The notes under the pieces: generated by a model
What the model was told of the DNA's origin: nothing
Databases searched by the model: none
What the model saw: only the letters and a program-made list of their open reading frames with translations
From: Oceanobacillus sojae
GTDB taxonomy: Bacteria > Bacillota > Bacilli > Bacillales > Amphibacillaceae
Length of the DNA: 64,000 nucleotides
Reading direction: 5' to 3'
NCBI RefSeq assembly: GCF_900162665.1
Contig: NZ_LT727809.1
Location: 579,229 to 643,228, forward strand
Program-made: the position numbers and the translations under genes
In this document: piece by piece, positions 18,405-27,238 of the stretch
Position numbering within the stretch: the stretch's first letter is position 1
How the letters are laid out: every line of letters begins with the position of its first letter

Positions 18405-19934
18405 ATGAGTATTGAGAAGGAACTGGAGCAGCGTATTGAAAAAATAAAAAAGGGAGGAAAACAAAAATATCATGACAGTAATGCTGAAAAGGGGAAGCTT
18501 TTTGCAAGAGAAAGAATTCATCTTCTTTTTGATTCACATGAGATAATGGAGGATGGCTTATTTGCAAATGCGCTGGCTGAAGATTTGCCGGCAGACGGCG
18601 TCATTACTGTCACAGGAAAAATAAATGGTCAGACAGTCTGTGCGATGGCAAATGATTCTACTGTCAAAGCGGGAAGCTGGGGGCAGCGGACTGTGGAGAA
18701 AATTTTACGTATCCAGGAGACAGCAGAACGGCTGGAAGTGCCGATGATTTATCTGGTTGACTCTGCCGGTGCAAGAATTACTGATCAAATAGATATGTTT
18801 CCGGGAAGAAGAGGCGCAGGACGGATTTTTTATAATCAAATTAAGCTGTCTGGAAGAGTTCCGCAAGTCTGCTTATTATTTGGTCCATCGGCGGCCGGGG
18901 GAGCGTATATTCCTGCTTTTTGCGATATTGTTATCATGGTTGATGGAAACGCATCCATGTATTTAGGTTCTCCACGAATGGCGGAGAAGGTCATTGGAGA
19001 AAAGGTTTCCTTAGAGGAAATGGGCGGAGCAAAGATGCATTGCACAACCTCAGGGGTAGGTGATGTATTAGTAGATACAGAGGAGGAAGCTATTCAATTT
19101 ACACAGAAGTATTTAACGTATTTTCCCGCCAATTTTCGGGAAAAACCAAAAAAAATGGATTCTATGGAGCCAAAGACATTTGATAAGCCTATCAGCGAAA
19201 TTATCCCGGAAAATCAAAATGCAGCTTTTAATATGTACAATCTGATTGACCGTACAATTGATGAAGGCAGCTTTTGTGAGATAAAAAAACGCTTCGCACC
19301 AGAATTAATCACAGGACTGGCGCGTATTGACGGCCAAAGTGTAGGGATTATTGCAAATCAGCCCTGTGTAAAAGGAGGCGTCCTTTTTACAGATTCAGCA
19401 GATAAAGCAGCGAAGTTTATCCAACTATGTGATGCGTTTGAGATTCCGCTGCTGTTCTTAACAGATGTACCAGGATTTATGATTGGAACTAGAGTGGAGA
19501 AGCAAGGGATTATCCGCCATGGAGCAAAAATGCTGTTTGCAATGAGTGAGGTAACAGTTCCTAAAATATCCGTTATTGTCCGAAAAGCATATGGGGCAGG
19601 TCTATATGCGATGTCAGGGCCTGCTTTTGAACCGGATTGCTGCTTAGCTTTCCCCAATGCACAAATTGCTGTCATGGGGCCGGAAGCGGCGGTGAATGCG
19701 GTGGAAGCAAATAAAATCGCCAAGCTTCCAGAAGAAGAAAGAGCAGCTTATATTCAGGAAAAGCAGACGGCTTATAAAGAGAATATTGATATTTACCGTT
19801 TGGCTTCGGAAATGATTATTGATGATATTATTGATCCAGATCAGCTTCGCAAGGAATTAATCAGTCGTTTTTCCGTTTACCAGAATAAAAATAAGCAATT
19901 TACAGAAAGAAAGCATGGGGTTTACCCTGTGTAA
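18405..19934 (+). CDS. Acyl-CoA carboxylase, carboxyltransferase subunit (YngE-like)
   Basis: A 509-residue carboxyltransferase with both N- and C-type crotonase-related halves in one chain, as in PccB/MccB proteins. It moves CO2 from biotin to an acyl-CoA. Visible motifs are FGPSAAGGAYIPAFCD in the N-half and KAYGAGLYAMSGPAFEPDCC with GPEAAVNAV in the C-half, the pattern of YngE/methylcrotonyl-type proteins. It closes the operon; a strong terminator begins 11 bases after the stop. Methylcrotonyl-CoA is the favoured substrate, with propionyl- or geranyl-CoA as alternatives. Confidence 0.92.
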   Translation: MSIEKELEQRIEKIKKGGKQKYHDSNAEKGKLFARERIHLLFDSHEIMEDGLFANALAEDLPADGVITVTGKINGQTVCAMANDSTVKAGSWGQRTVEKILRIQETAERLEVPMIYLVDSAGARITDQIDMFPGRRGAGRIFYNQIKLSGRVPQVCLLFGPSAAGGAYIPAFCDIVIMVDGNASMYLGSPRMAEKVIGEKVSLEEMGGAKMHCTTSGVGDVLVDTEEEAIQFTQKYLTYFPANFREKPKKMDSMEPKTFDKPISEIIPENQNAAFNMYNLIDRTIDEGSFCEIKKRFAPELITGLARIDGQSVGIIANQPCVKGGVLFTDSADKAAKFIQLCDAFEIPLLFLTDVPGFMIGTRVEKQGIIRHGAKMLFAMSEVTVPKISVIVRKAYGAGLYAMSGPAFEPDCCLAFPNAQIAVMGPEAAVNAVEANKIAKLPEEERAAYIQEKQTAYKENIDIYRLASEMIIDDIIDPDQLRKELISRFSVYQNKNKQFTERKHGVYPV

Positions 19935-19944
19935 GAGCTTTTTT

Positions 19945-19978
19945 AACGCTCAGGTTAATTAGAACCTGAGCGTTTTAG
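19945..19978 (+). terminator. Terminator of the acyl-CoA operon
   Basis: Perfect 12-base arms AACGCTCAGGTT (19945-19956) and AACCTGAGCGTT (19963-19974), then a short T run. Confidence 0.92.
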
Positions 19979-20015
19979 TATACATAGATAAATTAATATC
20001 ATTTTTATAATAATC

Positions 20016-20044
20016 TTGTTTATCTAAATTATCTGATATATAAT
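20016..20044 (+). promoter_or_regulatory. Sigma-A promoter of a small transcript
   Basis: TTGTTT (20016-20021), 17-base spacer, perfect TATAAT (20039-20044). Predicted start near 20051, 28 bases before a small ORF that has a good SD. Confidence 0.7.
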
Positions 20045-20078
20045 AGGTTAGAAGATTAATTGGAAAGGGGTGAGGTTG

Positions 20079-20138
20079 ATGTCTGCTAATTCAATAGGTT
20101 TAGTTTGTCCATCCTTGCTCATGGTTGATAAATATTAA
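20079..20138 (+). CDS. Putative 19-residue peptide (MSANSIGLVCPSLLMVDKY)
   Basis: A 20-codon frame with ATG start and TAA stop, preceded by AAAGGGGTGAGG with good spacing. It lies between a sigma-A promoter (20016-20044) and a terminator (20219-20251), so a transcript of about 200 bases can be drawn with this as its only coding frame. The peptide has one cysteine and no membrane segment. Around it, TCCATCC (20109-20115) can pair with GGATGGA in 20152-20160, giving a folded RNA. It could be a leader peptide, a regulatory RNA with a peptide, or a relic whose downstream gene was displaced by the repeat that follows. Not recognised. Confidence 0.45.
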   Translation: MSANSIGLVCPSLLMVDKY

Positions 20139-20218
20139 TGGCTGGCCTTATGGATGGATGAGACTGTGGGGCTTCCATCATAAAAGATTTTTCATAAAGC
20201 ATCTTTTAAATAAACAGG

Positions 20219-20251
20219 AGAGCCGAAGCATATAGTTTTGGCTCTTTTTTT
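20219..20251 (+). terminator. Terminator of the small transcript
   Basis: AGAGCC (20219-20224) pairs with GGCTCT (20240-20245), extended by GAA/TTT pairing, and is followed by seven T residues. Confidence 0.75.
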
Positions 20252-20264
20252 ATCGCATAAGAAT

Positions 20265-20515
20265 TATAGAATTATTGCCTTGTGTATAACTATTCATAGA
20301 AAAACAGCCGCGTCCAGCTCCGAGCACCAAAAACTAGAGATTTCACGTCACGCCCTACGATAAGTCAACATCGGTTTAAAGTAAAGGAAGGCCGACTAAA
20401 AACAGGCTGAAGCCTAACGTCGGCATACCCCTAAAGGGGCATGTTTCCTTTATCTCAGTTGCGCCGCTCCAATCTCTACGTTTTTAAGCAGGCGCTCTGC
20501 GCTTTTGTTCTTTAA
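20265..20515. repeat. Structured dispersed repeat, copy A
   Basis: About 250 bases, closely matching 31149-31443. Shared blocks include AACAGCCGCGTCCAGCTCCG, CCTACGATAAGTCAACATCG and AAGCAGGCGCTCTGCGCTTT. Nested hairpins GCCGAC/GTCGGC enclosing AGGCT/AGCCT, then CCCCT/AGGGG, are closed by AAAGGAA/TTCCTTT, forming a branched structure; AGAGATT near 20336 can pair with AATCTCT near 20471. Non-coding. Confidence 0.8.
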
Positions 20516-20575
20516 AATTAGCCTTGAAGCTTATTGGATATTTTATCAATATTCGTAAGAGGGGAAGTTATATGT

Positions 20576-21559
20576 ATGATGAAATTAAGTACGATGAAAA
20601 AAGTAATGGATACTGTTGACAGTGAATGGAGGAGCCCGCTGGGAGAAGAAATTTTGGAACGGTGGGGCTATGATGAAGGCTCTGCAACTATTTTGCGGGC
20701 AAGTGCAAATTTTATTTTTGAATTTTATAAAGAAGGGGAACAATTTTTCCTGCGATTTAATGATTTATCAGAACGGAATTATTCGTCTATTGAAGCTGAA
20801 CTGAACATTGTAAAGTATTTGGGGAATAGGTCGCTAAACGTTGCTCAGCCAATAGCATCATTAAATGGAAATGATATTGAAGTCGTAGAAACGAAGCTGG
20901 GAACTTTTTTGGCAGTCGTATTTGAAGCTCTGGAAGGTAAGCATCTCGATATGGAAGAAATTTCAGATCAGCAGGCTTACATCTGGGGCAAATCGTTGGG
21001 TAATTTACATGCGAATCTTAAACAGCTGCCGGAAAAATATCGAGTTAATCGTCCAAGCTGGAAAGAGCTTTTACTGGAAGCGAAAGAAATTCTTCCAAAA
21101 AAAGAACTGGCAGCCCATAAAGAAGCTGATAAACTGTTAAGCTGGACGGATACCTTAAGCTTATCAAAAGAAAATTTCGGAATTATTCATTATGACTTTG
21201 AACTGGATAATGTGATTTTTAATGATAACACAATTGGAATGCTTGATTTTGATGATTCTTCAGTGCATTGGTTTGCAGCGGATATTGTCTACGCATTAAG
21301 AAGTGCGGGAGATTTTAATCTTGAAAACCCAGTGATAACAACATTTATTAAAGGCTATAAAAGCGAAACGGATTTAGACATGGAAATGCTCCATGTATCC
21401 TTAGGTTTTGAAAGATTACACAAATTAATATCCCTGGCAAAATTGATAAGAGCTGTCGATATTGATGCAGCTGAAGATCATCCTGAATGGCTGGTAAATC
21501 TTCGGGGAAAGTTGTCTGGTATAATGGGAAAATACCGTCTTTCCATTGAAAAACAATAG
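20576..21559 (+). CDS. APH/ChoK-type phosphotransferase (kinase-like)
   Basis: Protein-kinase-fold small-molecule kinase of about 327 residues. The catalytic loop is IHYDFELDNVIF (family pattern H-x-D-x-x-x-x-N) and the metal-binding segment GMLDFDDSSVHWFAADI includes the DFD-type Asp. The start is taken at the ATG pair 20576/20579 downstream of AGAGGGG; a TTG at 20534 lengthens the frame by 14 codons but has no SD. It stands alone, with a repeat upstream and a terminator downstream. Family members phosphorylate aminoglycosides, homoserine, choline or fructosamines; the substrate cannot be told here. Confidence 0.82.
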   Translation: MMKLSTMKKVMDTVDSEWRSPLGEEILERWGYDEGSATILRASANFIFEFYKEGEQFFLRFNDLSERNYSSIEAELNIVKYLGNRSLNVAQPIASLNGNDIEVVETKLGTFLAVVFEALEGKHLDMEEISDQQAYIWGKSLGNLHANLKQLPEKYRVNRPSWKELLLEAKEILPKKELAAHKEADKLLSWTDTLSLSKENFGIIHYDFELDNVIFNDNTIGMLDFDDSSVHWFAADIVYALRSAGDFNLENPVITTFIKGYKSETDLDMEMLHVSLGFERLHKLISLAKLIRAVDIDAAEDHPEWLVNLRGKLSGIMGKYRLSIEKQ

Positions 21560-21631
21560 TGTAAATATAATCGGATATGATTATGAATCGGCACAAGAAA
21601 AAGAATTAAATTTTTTATAAGCGAATAGTAA

Positions 21632-21675
21632 AAAGAGCGATACATCCGGAATATGTGTATCGTTCTTTATTTTAT
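21632..21675 (+). terminator. Terminator after the APH-type kinase
   Basis: AAAGAGCGATACA (21632-21644) pairs with TGTATCGTTCTTT (21656-21668), with one G-U pair, followed by ATTTT. Confidence 0.85.
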
Positions 21676-21933
21676 GAAGCAGGTACTAGTTAAATGGGCA
21701 ACAGGAAGAGTACGATTGTAGAAAAAGCAGTTGATTCTGAGAAATCGATGCCATTTCATTCAATGTAGCAGAGGTAATTAATTAACCATAAAAATATTAT
21801 GTAAACTAATAAATTTAATATCTAGAAATCAATACGAATATTACGTATAATGAAAGTGTTATGCAGAAGACCGGAAGAAACATTCAAACGTAAAAAATAG
21901 GTATGAATATGAAGGACAAAGGGGAAAAGGCTT
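21676..21933. other. Intergenic region upstream of dynA
   Basis: AT-rich, no gene seen. A perfect TATAAT at 21846-21851 lacks a convincing -35 at 17 bases but is the best candidate for a dynA promoter. Confidence 0.4.
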
Positions 21934-24900
21934 GTGATCACGCATATGGAAAAAAGGGTAACGGAACAGCAAATTGCATCTCTTTATCAGGAAATGAAAA
22001 ATAGGGGAGATAAAATTAATGCAGGTAAGATGCTTGATATACTGGAAAAATACTTTAACCAGGAATTTATTATCACATTGACAGGGCATTTTTCTGCGGG
22101 AAAGTCTTCATTAATAAATCAGTTATTAGGGCAGGAGATTTTAGCGAACAGTCCCATTCCTACCAGTGCAAATATTGTTAAGATCTCATCTGGAGAAGGT
22201 ACTGTCGAAGTGTTTTTTCATAATGGGGAAGTGATTGAATACCACGAACCGTACGATTTAGAGCAAATTAAAAAGTTCTCAAAAAATAAAGATCAGATAA
22301 AAAAAATGCATATCAGTACCGGCGAGGATATTTTACCTCCTCATACAGCTATTTTAGACACGCCGGGAATTGATGCCGCAGACGATATTGACAGAATGCT
22401 CACAGAAGCATCTCTTCACTTATCAGATTATCTTATTTACGTAACAGATTATAATCATGTTCAATCTGAAGTGAATCTGTTATTTCTTCAGGCGATGCAG
22501 GAAAATGGTCTCCCATTCATGATTGTTATCAACCAGATAGATAAGCATAGTGAAGCGGAGCTGCCTTTTGTCGAATTTGATAAAAAAATTAAACAAACGT
22601 TTGATCAATGGAATCTGCACCCTTCTTCCATTTTCTACACATCTCTTAAAAATCCGGAAGCACCGCATAATGAATGGTCAGAGCTGAAAGACACCGTATT
22701 TCAGATGCTCAGGTCTAAAGATGATTACATGACGATGGATGCGAGTATTCGACAAATTGTGAAAGATCATAAAAAAAAAGTACATCGGGAAATGTCGAAT
22801 CAAAAAACATTTTTAGATGAAGCCGGGGAAGTGTCATTGACAGAGCGAATAGACACATTAACGGAAGAGATTGAAAACCTGCAGGAGCAGCCGGGGAATA
22901 TAGCAGCCGGGTTTTTAAATGAGGTCGATCAGACGGCGAAAAATGCGTATCTGATGCCGGCAGATTTAAGAGAGCTTGCAAAGGCTTATTTGGAATCTGT
23001 GCAGCCTGACTTTAAGGTCGGCGGCTTATTTACAAGCAGTAAAAAAACGAAGGAAACAAAAATAGAGCGGAAGCAAGCCTTTATGAATGCTTTAGAAAAG
23101 AATGTTGAAACCACATTAAAATGGAAGCTCCGCGATAAGTGGTATGAACAAATTGAAATGAATCAACTGGATTCCTCTTATCAGGAAAAAAGTGTCTCCT
23201 TTTTAGAATGGTCTTTAAGAGAAGAGCTGCTGGAAAGCAATTTGCGTAAAGGCGCAACCATAAATGGAGATTATATATTAAATTATACGAATGATATTGC
23301 TGCCAGTTTAAAGACACATTTCAAAAAACAAATGAGACAGCTGGCAAAAGAAGTAAGAACAGAGCTTGAAGAAAAGAATAAGAATCAACTGCAGGAATGG
23401 ACGCAACAATTGCAGGAGCTGCAGGCTGCAGAAGCGGATCAGCAAGCCAATCACGCACTGGAAAGCAAGGAAGCAGCTTATTTCAAGCGTTTAGATGAGC
23501 AGCAGGAAAACCCTGATGAGTTACCGGAAGTCATCACAGAGATGAAGGAAGAGCTTCAAGCGCGAATAGTAATTTCGAGACAGGGAACAGAGGCTATGGA
23601 AATGCTTGAAGAGGAGATATATGCTGAGGAAGTAGAAGAAGTGCAGGAAGAGACAGGGAACGAGACACCTGCAGCAAAAGACGAGCATGTCGTCCGTGAT
23701 ATAGATAACGTTTTACAAGCCATTCGTCTACCCGGGTTTGAAAGCTATCGGCAGGACTTAAAGAAACGAAAAATATCTTTAACAGAACGCTCCTATACCA
23801 TTGCTTTGTTTGGTGCATTTAGTGCCGGGAAATCCTCCTTTGCCAATGCTATTCTTGGAGAACATGTCCTGCCGGTATCACCGAATCCGACAACAGCTGC
23901 GGTTAACCGGATTCGTCCCGTTACAAATGAAAACCGGCACCGGGATGTTATTGTCACCTTTAAATCAGAAGAAATGCTGGTAGATGATATAAAGACTCTG
24001 GCAAAGGAATGTGAACCGCCAAATGCTTCTCTGGATGAGCTGATTACATGGCTGAAAACAAAGAATGTATTGATAGATTCACGTTTGCCGAAAATGTATC
24101 AGGCTTATTTAAATGCGATGCTCGATGGCTATGAAGGGGCCCAATCTGTCATTGGCTCTGCCCAAAAAATAACCTATGATAATTTTGAATCTTACGTGAC
24201 AGATGAAGAAAAAGCGTGTTATATTGCATCAATGGATCTTTTTTATGATTGTGAAGTAACGAAACAGGGAATTACGCTGGTTGACACACCGGGTGCCGAT
24301 TCGATTAATGCCAGACATACGAATGTATCCTTTGAATATATCAAGCATGCAGATGCTATTTTATACGTTACCTACTATAATCATGCGCTTTCCCGTGCGG
24401 ATAAAGATTTTCTGATGCAGCTTGGACGTGTAAAGGATGTATTTGAGCTCGATAAAATGTTTTTTATTGTTAATGCAGCAGATCTTGCCAGTGATCAACA
24501 GGAATTAGATCTGGTATCCGGGTACGTCAAAGAGCAGTTAGCACAACTGGGAATTCGTTTTCCGCGTCTTTACCCTGTTTCGAGTAAGCTGTCTTTAGCC
24601 GAAAAATTAGAGCAAAAAACACTAAATGAGCAGATGCGGACATTTGAATCCCGTTTCTATGATTTTATTCATCATGACTTAACTGCGCTTGCAAAAAGAG
24701 CAGCAATCAGCGATATCGAACGGTCAGGTGAAGCACTAGAACAATTTATCCAATCGTTAAAATTAGACCAGTCTGCAAAAACAAAGCGGAAAGAAGTACT
24801 GCAAAATGCTTACCAGCAAATCGTTCAAACAGCGGAAAATTTAGATTTAGTCTCAACTGAAAATAGATGGCGCCAAAAATTAGAAAAACAAGCCTTTTTT

Positions 24901-25566
24901 CTAAATCAGCGCTTTGCAATCCGCTTTCATGATCTATTTAAAGAAATTTATAATCCGACAACGATTACGGAATCAGGCAGAGCCGGCCGGGAGCAGATGG
25001 CGAAGCAGTTTGAACAGCTGGTCCTCTATATGGAAACGGAGCTGCATCAAGAGTTGTTAGCTGTTTCTTTACGAGTTGAGCAGCTGTTAAAAGGATTGTT
25101 AAAAACTAATCAGCTTGAAATGATAGAAAAAGCGAAGAGATTTGATCCTGTTTTTTCAATATCTGAGTGGGATATTTCAGGATTCAATACACCTGATTTA
25201 ACAATTAAACTATCGATACAAAAGCAGAGCGAGCTTCAAAAATTATTTGGTAAATTTAAAGATACAAAAACGTTCTTTGTTCAAAATCAAAAGGAAGAGA
25301 TAAAGGAGCAGCTATACGAAATCATAGCGTCCGATGTCCAGGATTTTGTAGAAGAAGGTGCAAAATTGATTCAGTTGTCTTATCAGGAACAGTGGGAGGA
25401 AGGGATTCAGCAAGAAAAATCAGTCCTTGTACAGGAAGCGGATGTACTTTATCAGCAATTTATCGACCGTTTATTTGTCGAAGTGGACATGGATGATCTG
25501 GCTGATAGAAAAGAACAAATGGATCTGATTTTAGATCGTTACAGAGAGGAAGGAAATGAAGCATGA
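21934..25566 (+). CDS. dynA: Bacterial dynamin DynA (two fused dynamin-like GTPases)
   Basis: Large membrane-remodelling GTPase, 1210 residues, with two complete dynamin units in one chain as in B. subtilis DynA (YpbR), which protects membranes under antibiotic and phage stress. First P-loop GHFSAGKSS (residues 51-59) with LDTPGID as switch-II; second P-loop GAFSAGKSS (about 627-635) with DTPGAD. Long helical stalk segments follow each GTPase. The start is GTG after AAAGGGGAAAAGG. Its stop overlaps the start of the exonuclease gene by four bases (ATGA), so they are co-translated, matching the ypbR-ypcP area of Bacillus. Confidence 0.93.
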   Translation: MITHMEKRVTEQQIASLYQEMKNRGDKINAGKMLDILEKYFNQEFIITLTGHFSAGKSSLINQLLGQEILANSPIPTSANIVKISSGEGTVEVFFHNGEVIEYHEPYDLEQIKKFSKNKDQIKKMHISTGEDILPPHTAILDTPGIDAADDIDRMLTEASLHLSDYLIYVTDYNHVQSEVNLLFLQAMQENGLPFMIVINQIDKHSEAELPFVEFDKKIKQTFDQWNLHPSSIFYTSLKNPEAPHNEWSELKDTVFQMLRSKDDYMTMDASIRQIVKDHKKKVHREMSNQKTFLDEAGEVSLTERIDTLTEEIENLQEQPGNIAAGFLNEVDQTAKNAYLMPADLRELAKAYLESVQPDFKVGGLFTSSKKTKETKIERKQAFMNALEKNVETTLKWKLRDKWYEQIEMNQLDSSYQEKSVSFLEWSLREELLESNLRKGATINGDYILNYTNDIAASLKTHFKKQMRQLAKEVRTELEEKNKNQLQEWTQQLQELQAAEADQQANHALESKEAAYFKRLDEQQENPDELPEVITEMKEELQARIVISRQGTEAMEMLEEEIYAEEVEEVQEETGNETPAAKDEHVVRDIDNVLQAIRLPGFESYRQDLKKRKISLTERSYTIALFGAFSAGKSSFANAILGEHVLPVSPNPTTAAVNRIRPVTNENRHRDVIVTFKSEEMLVDDIKTLAKECEPPNASLDELITWLKTKNVLIDSRLPKMYQAYLNAMLDGYEGAQSVIGSAQKITYDNFESYVTDEEKACYIASMDLFYDCEVTKQGITLVDTPGADSINARHTNVSFEYIKHADAILYVTYYNHALSRADKDFLMQLGRVKDVFELDKMFFIVNAADLASDQQELDLVSGYVKEQLAQLGIRFPRLYPVSSKLSLAEKLEQKTLNEQMRTFESRFYDFIHHDLTALAKRAAISDIERSGEALEQFIQSLKLDQSAKTKRKEVLQNAYQQIVQTAENLDLVSTENRWRQKLEKQAFFLNQRFAIRFHDLFKEIYNPTTITESGRAGREQMAKQFEQLVLYMETELHQELLAVSLRVEQLLKGLLKTNQLEMIEKAKRFDPVFSISEWDISGFNTPDLTIKLSIQKQSELQKLFGKFKDTKTFFVQNQKEEIKEQLYEIIASDVQDFVEEGAKLIQLSYQEQWEEGIQQEKSVLVQEADVLYQQFIDRLFVEVDMDDLADRKEQMDLILDRYREEGNEA

Positions 25567-26459
25567 CAGCAAATAAAGTTTTATTAGTAGATGGGATGGC
25601 ACTTTTGTTCCGGGGATTTTTCGCAACATCTTTCCGGGGGAATTTTATGTATAATTCAAAAGGAGTTCCGACAAATGGAGTTTATCAATTTCTGCGCTAT
25701 TTAACAGATGCCATTCACACTTTTGAGCCATCGCATGTTGTCTGCTGCTGGGATATGGGAAGCAAAACATTCCGGACAGAGATGTATGACGGGTATAAAG
25801 CAAATCGGGATGCGCCGCCTGTGGAATTAATTCCGCAGTTTGATCTGGTAAAAGAAATTGTGCAATCTTTTGATATTCCTAATATAGGGTTAGAAAACTT
25901 TGAAGCGGATGATTGTATGGGTACACTTGCAAACATATATAATCCAGAAAATGAAGTATTTATTCTTTCTGGAGATCAGGACTTGCTTCAATTAGTAAAA
26001 GAAAACATCCGAGTTATTATTATGCGGAAAGGCCAGGGGAATTATGAGGTCTTTGATAAGGATAATTTCTATGAGAAAAAGGCCCTTTCTCCGGCACAAA
26101 TCATTGATTTAAAAGGATTGATGGGAGACTCTTCAGATAATTATCCTGGAGTGAAAGGAATTGGAGAAAAAACAGCCTTGAAATTGCTGCAGGAATTTGA
26201 AACGATCGATGGTTTAGTAAAGAACATTGAAAAGCTTCCAAAAGGAGTACAAAATAAATTACAGGCCGATATGGATATGCTTTATTTATCACGGCAACTG
26301 GCGGAAATAAAATGTGATGTTCCGATTAGCTGTGATTTAGAAGGTTCCAGATGGGATTTTAAAGAAGATAAAGTGATAACTGAATTGGATAAACTGGAAT
26401 GGAAGCATCTGGATCGTTTACTTGCTCCAATAAAAAATAAACCATCTGTGCCATTTTAA
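25563..26459 (+). CDS. ypcP: 5'-3' exonuclease YpcP
   Basis: Structure-specific 5' nuclease of 298 residues resembling the N-terminal nuclease of DNA polymerase I. PIN-like acidic sites are visible: LLVDGMALLFRGF (Asp near 10), the ENFEADDCMGTLA cluster (about 116-128), LSGDQDLLQL and SSDNYPGVKGIGEKTALKLL, which is the helix-hairpin-helix DNA-binding motif. B. subtilis YpcP helps remove RNA primers alongside PolA. It is translationally coupled to dynA by the ATGA overlap. Confidence 0.93.
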   Translation: MTANKVLLVDGMALLFRGFFATSFRGNFMYNSKGVPTNGVYQFLRYLTDAIHTFEPSHVVCCWDMGSKTFRTEMYDGYKANRDAPPVELIPQFDLVKEIVQSFDIPNIGLENFEADDCMGTLANIYNPENEVFILSGDQDLLQLVKENIRVIIMRKGQGNYEVFDKDNFYEKKALSPAQIIDLKGLMGDSSDNYPGVKGIGEKTALKLLQEFETIDGLVKNIEKLPKGVQNKLQADMDMLYLSRQLAEIKCDVPISCDLEGSRWDFKEDKVITELDKLEWKHLDRLLAPIKNKPSVPF

Positions 26460-26466
26460 ATTAACC

Positions 26467-26488
26467 CAACTTCCGCACCTGAGAATAA
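26467..26488. repeat. 22-base repeat, inverted copy of 6131-6152
   Basis: Starts CAACTTCCGCACC; 21 of 22 positions match the reverse complement of 6131-6152. It lies 8 bases after the ypcP stop. Confidence 0.6.
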
Positions 26489-26541
26489 ACAAGTTATTTT
26501 TTAAGGTGAGAAAGTAGAGAAATTAATTTATTTTCTTGCAG

Positions 26542-26588
26542 GGGGTATCCGTTATACCTAGGAAGGGTATAATGGATACCCCTTTTGT
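26542..26588 (+). terminator. Strong terminator after ypcP
   Basis: A 17-base stem (26542-26558 with 26566-26582; ends GGGGTATCC / GGATACCCC) with one G-U pair and a 7-base loop, then TTTTGTTTTTT. Confidence 0.93.
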
Positions 26589-26811
26589 TTTTTGCTCTGA
26601 AGTATATGAAATGCAGACAGGGGTTACTTATGCTTGCAGTAGAAATGAACCGAAGACTGATGTGTTCTTTATAATGAACATTTATTGGGTCTGTATAAGT
26701 TTTTCTTATTGTATAAATTTTGTATGCGGCAATAATGTTGAAATTTGGTATATATACTTTCAGTAGCTATAATGGAAGAAGAAACATTGTCAGGATGAAT
26801 GGGGGAATATA

Positions 26812-27225
26812 ATGTATTTTGAATCGAAAAAGGATACTTGGATGGTGATTATACTTTGGGCTGTTGTGCTTAGTGGCGTGCTTATTCCATTACTGAAAGG
26901 GCAGATAATTAATTTAGTCATTATGCTCATCCTATGCAGTATATTGCTTTGGTTTTGGTTCCACACCGGATATAAGATTGATAAAGACCGTTTAATTGTC
27001 TATTATGGTCCAATCCGTCAAACGATTTATATAGAAAATATGGAGTTAATTCTTTTGGCAAAGATGCCGATTATTGCACCGGCATTGTCACTTGATCGTA
27101 TACAAATCCGAAGTGGAAAATATGATTTGATTGCAATCTCGCCGAAGGATAAGTTTACTTTTGTAGAAGAACTGATGAAGATAAATCCAGAAATTTCAGT
27201 AGATAACCGTTTATTAAAAGAATAG
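26812..27225 (+). CDS. Membrane protein with bacterial PH-like domain (YyaB-type)
   Basis: A 137-residue protein with two hydrophobic helices (about residues 11-28 and 32-50) and a cytoplasmic beta-rich C-half of bacterial pleckstrin-homology type (GYKIDKDRLIVYYGPIRQTIYIENM). Small YyaB-like proteins have this layout. RBS GGGGGAA lies just before the ATG. The cysteine synthase gene starts 13 bases after its stop, so co-transcription is likely, but no functional link is known. Confidence 0.7.
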   Translation: MYFESKKDTWMVIILWAVVLSGVLIPLLKGQIINLVIMLILCSILLWFWFHTGYKIDKDRLIVYYGPIRQTIYIENMELILLAKMPIIAPALSLDRIQIRSGKYDLIAISPKDKFTFVEELMKINPEISVDNRLLKE

Positions 27226-27238
27226 AAGGGGGGGAGCA

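Noticed and set aside
26536-26766. 76-codon frame after ypcP
   Set aside because: It begins in the ypcP terminator hairpin and has no SD or recognisable product.
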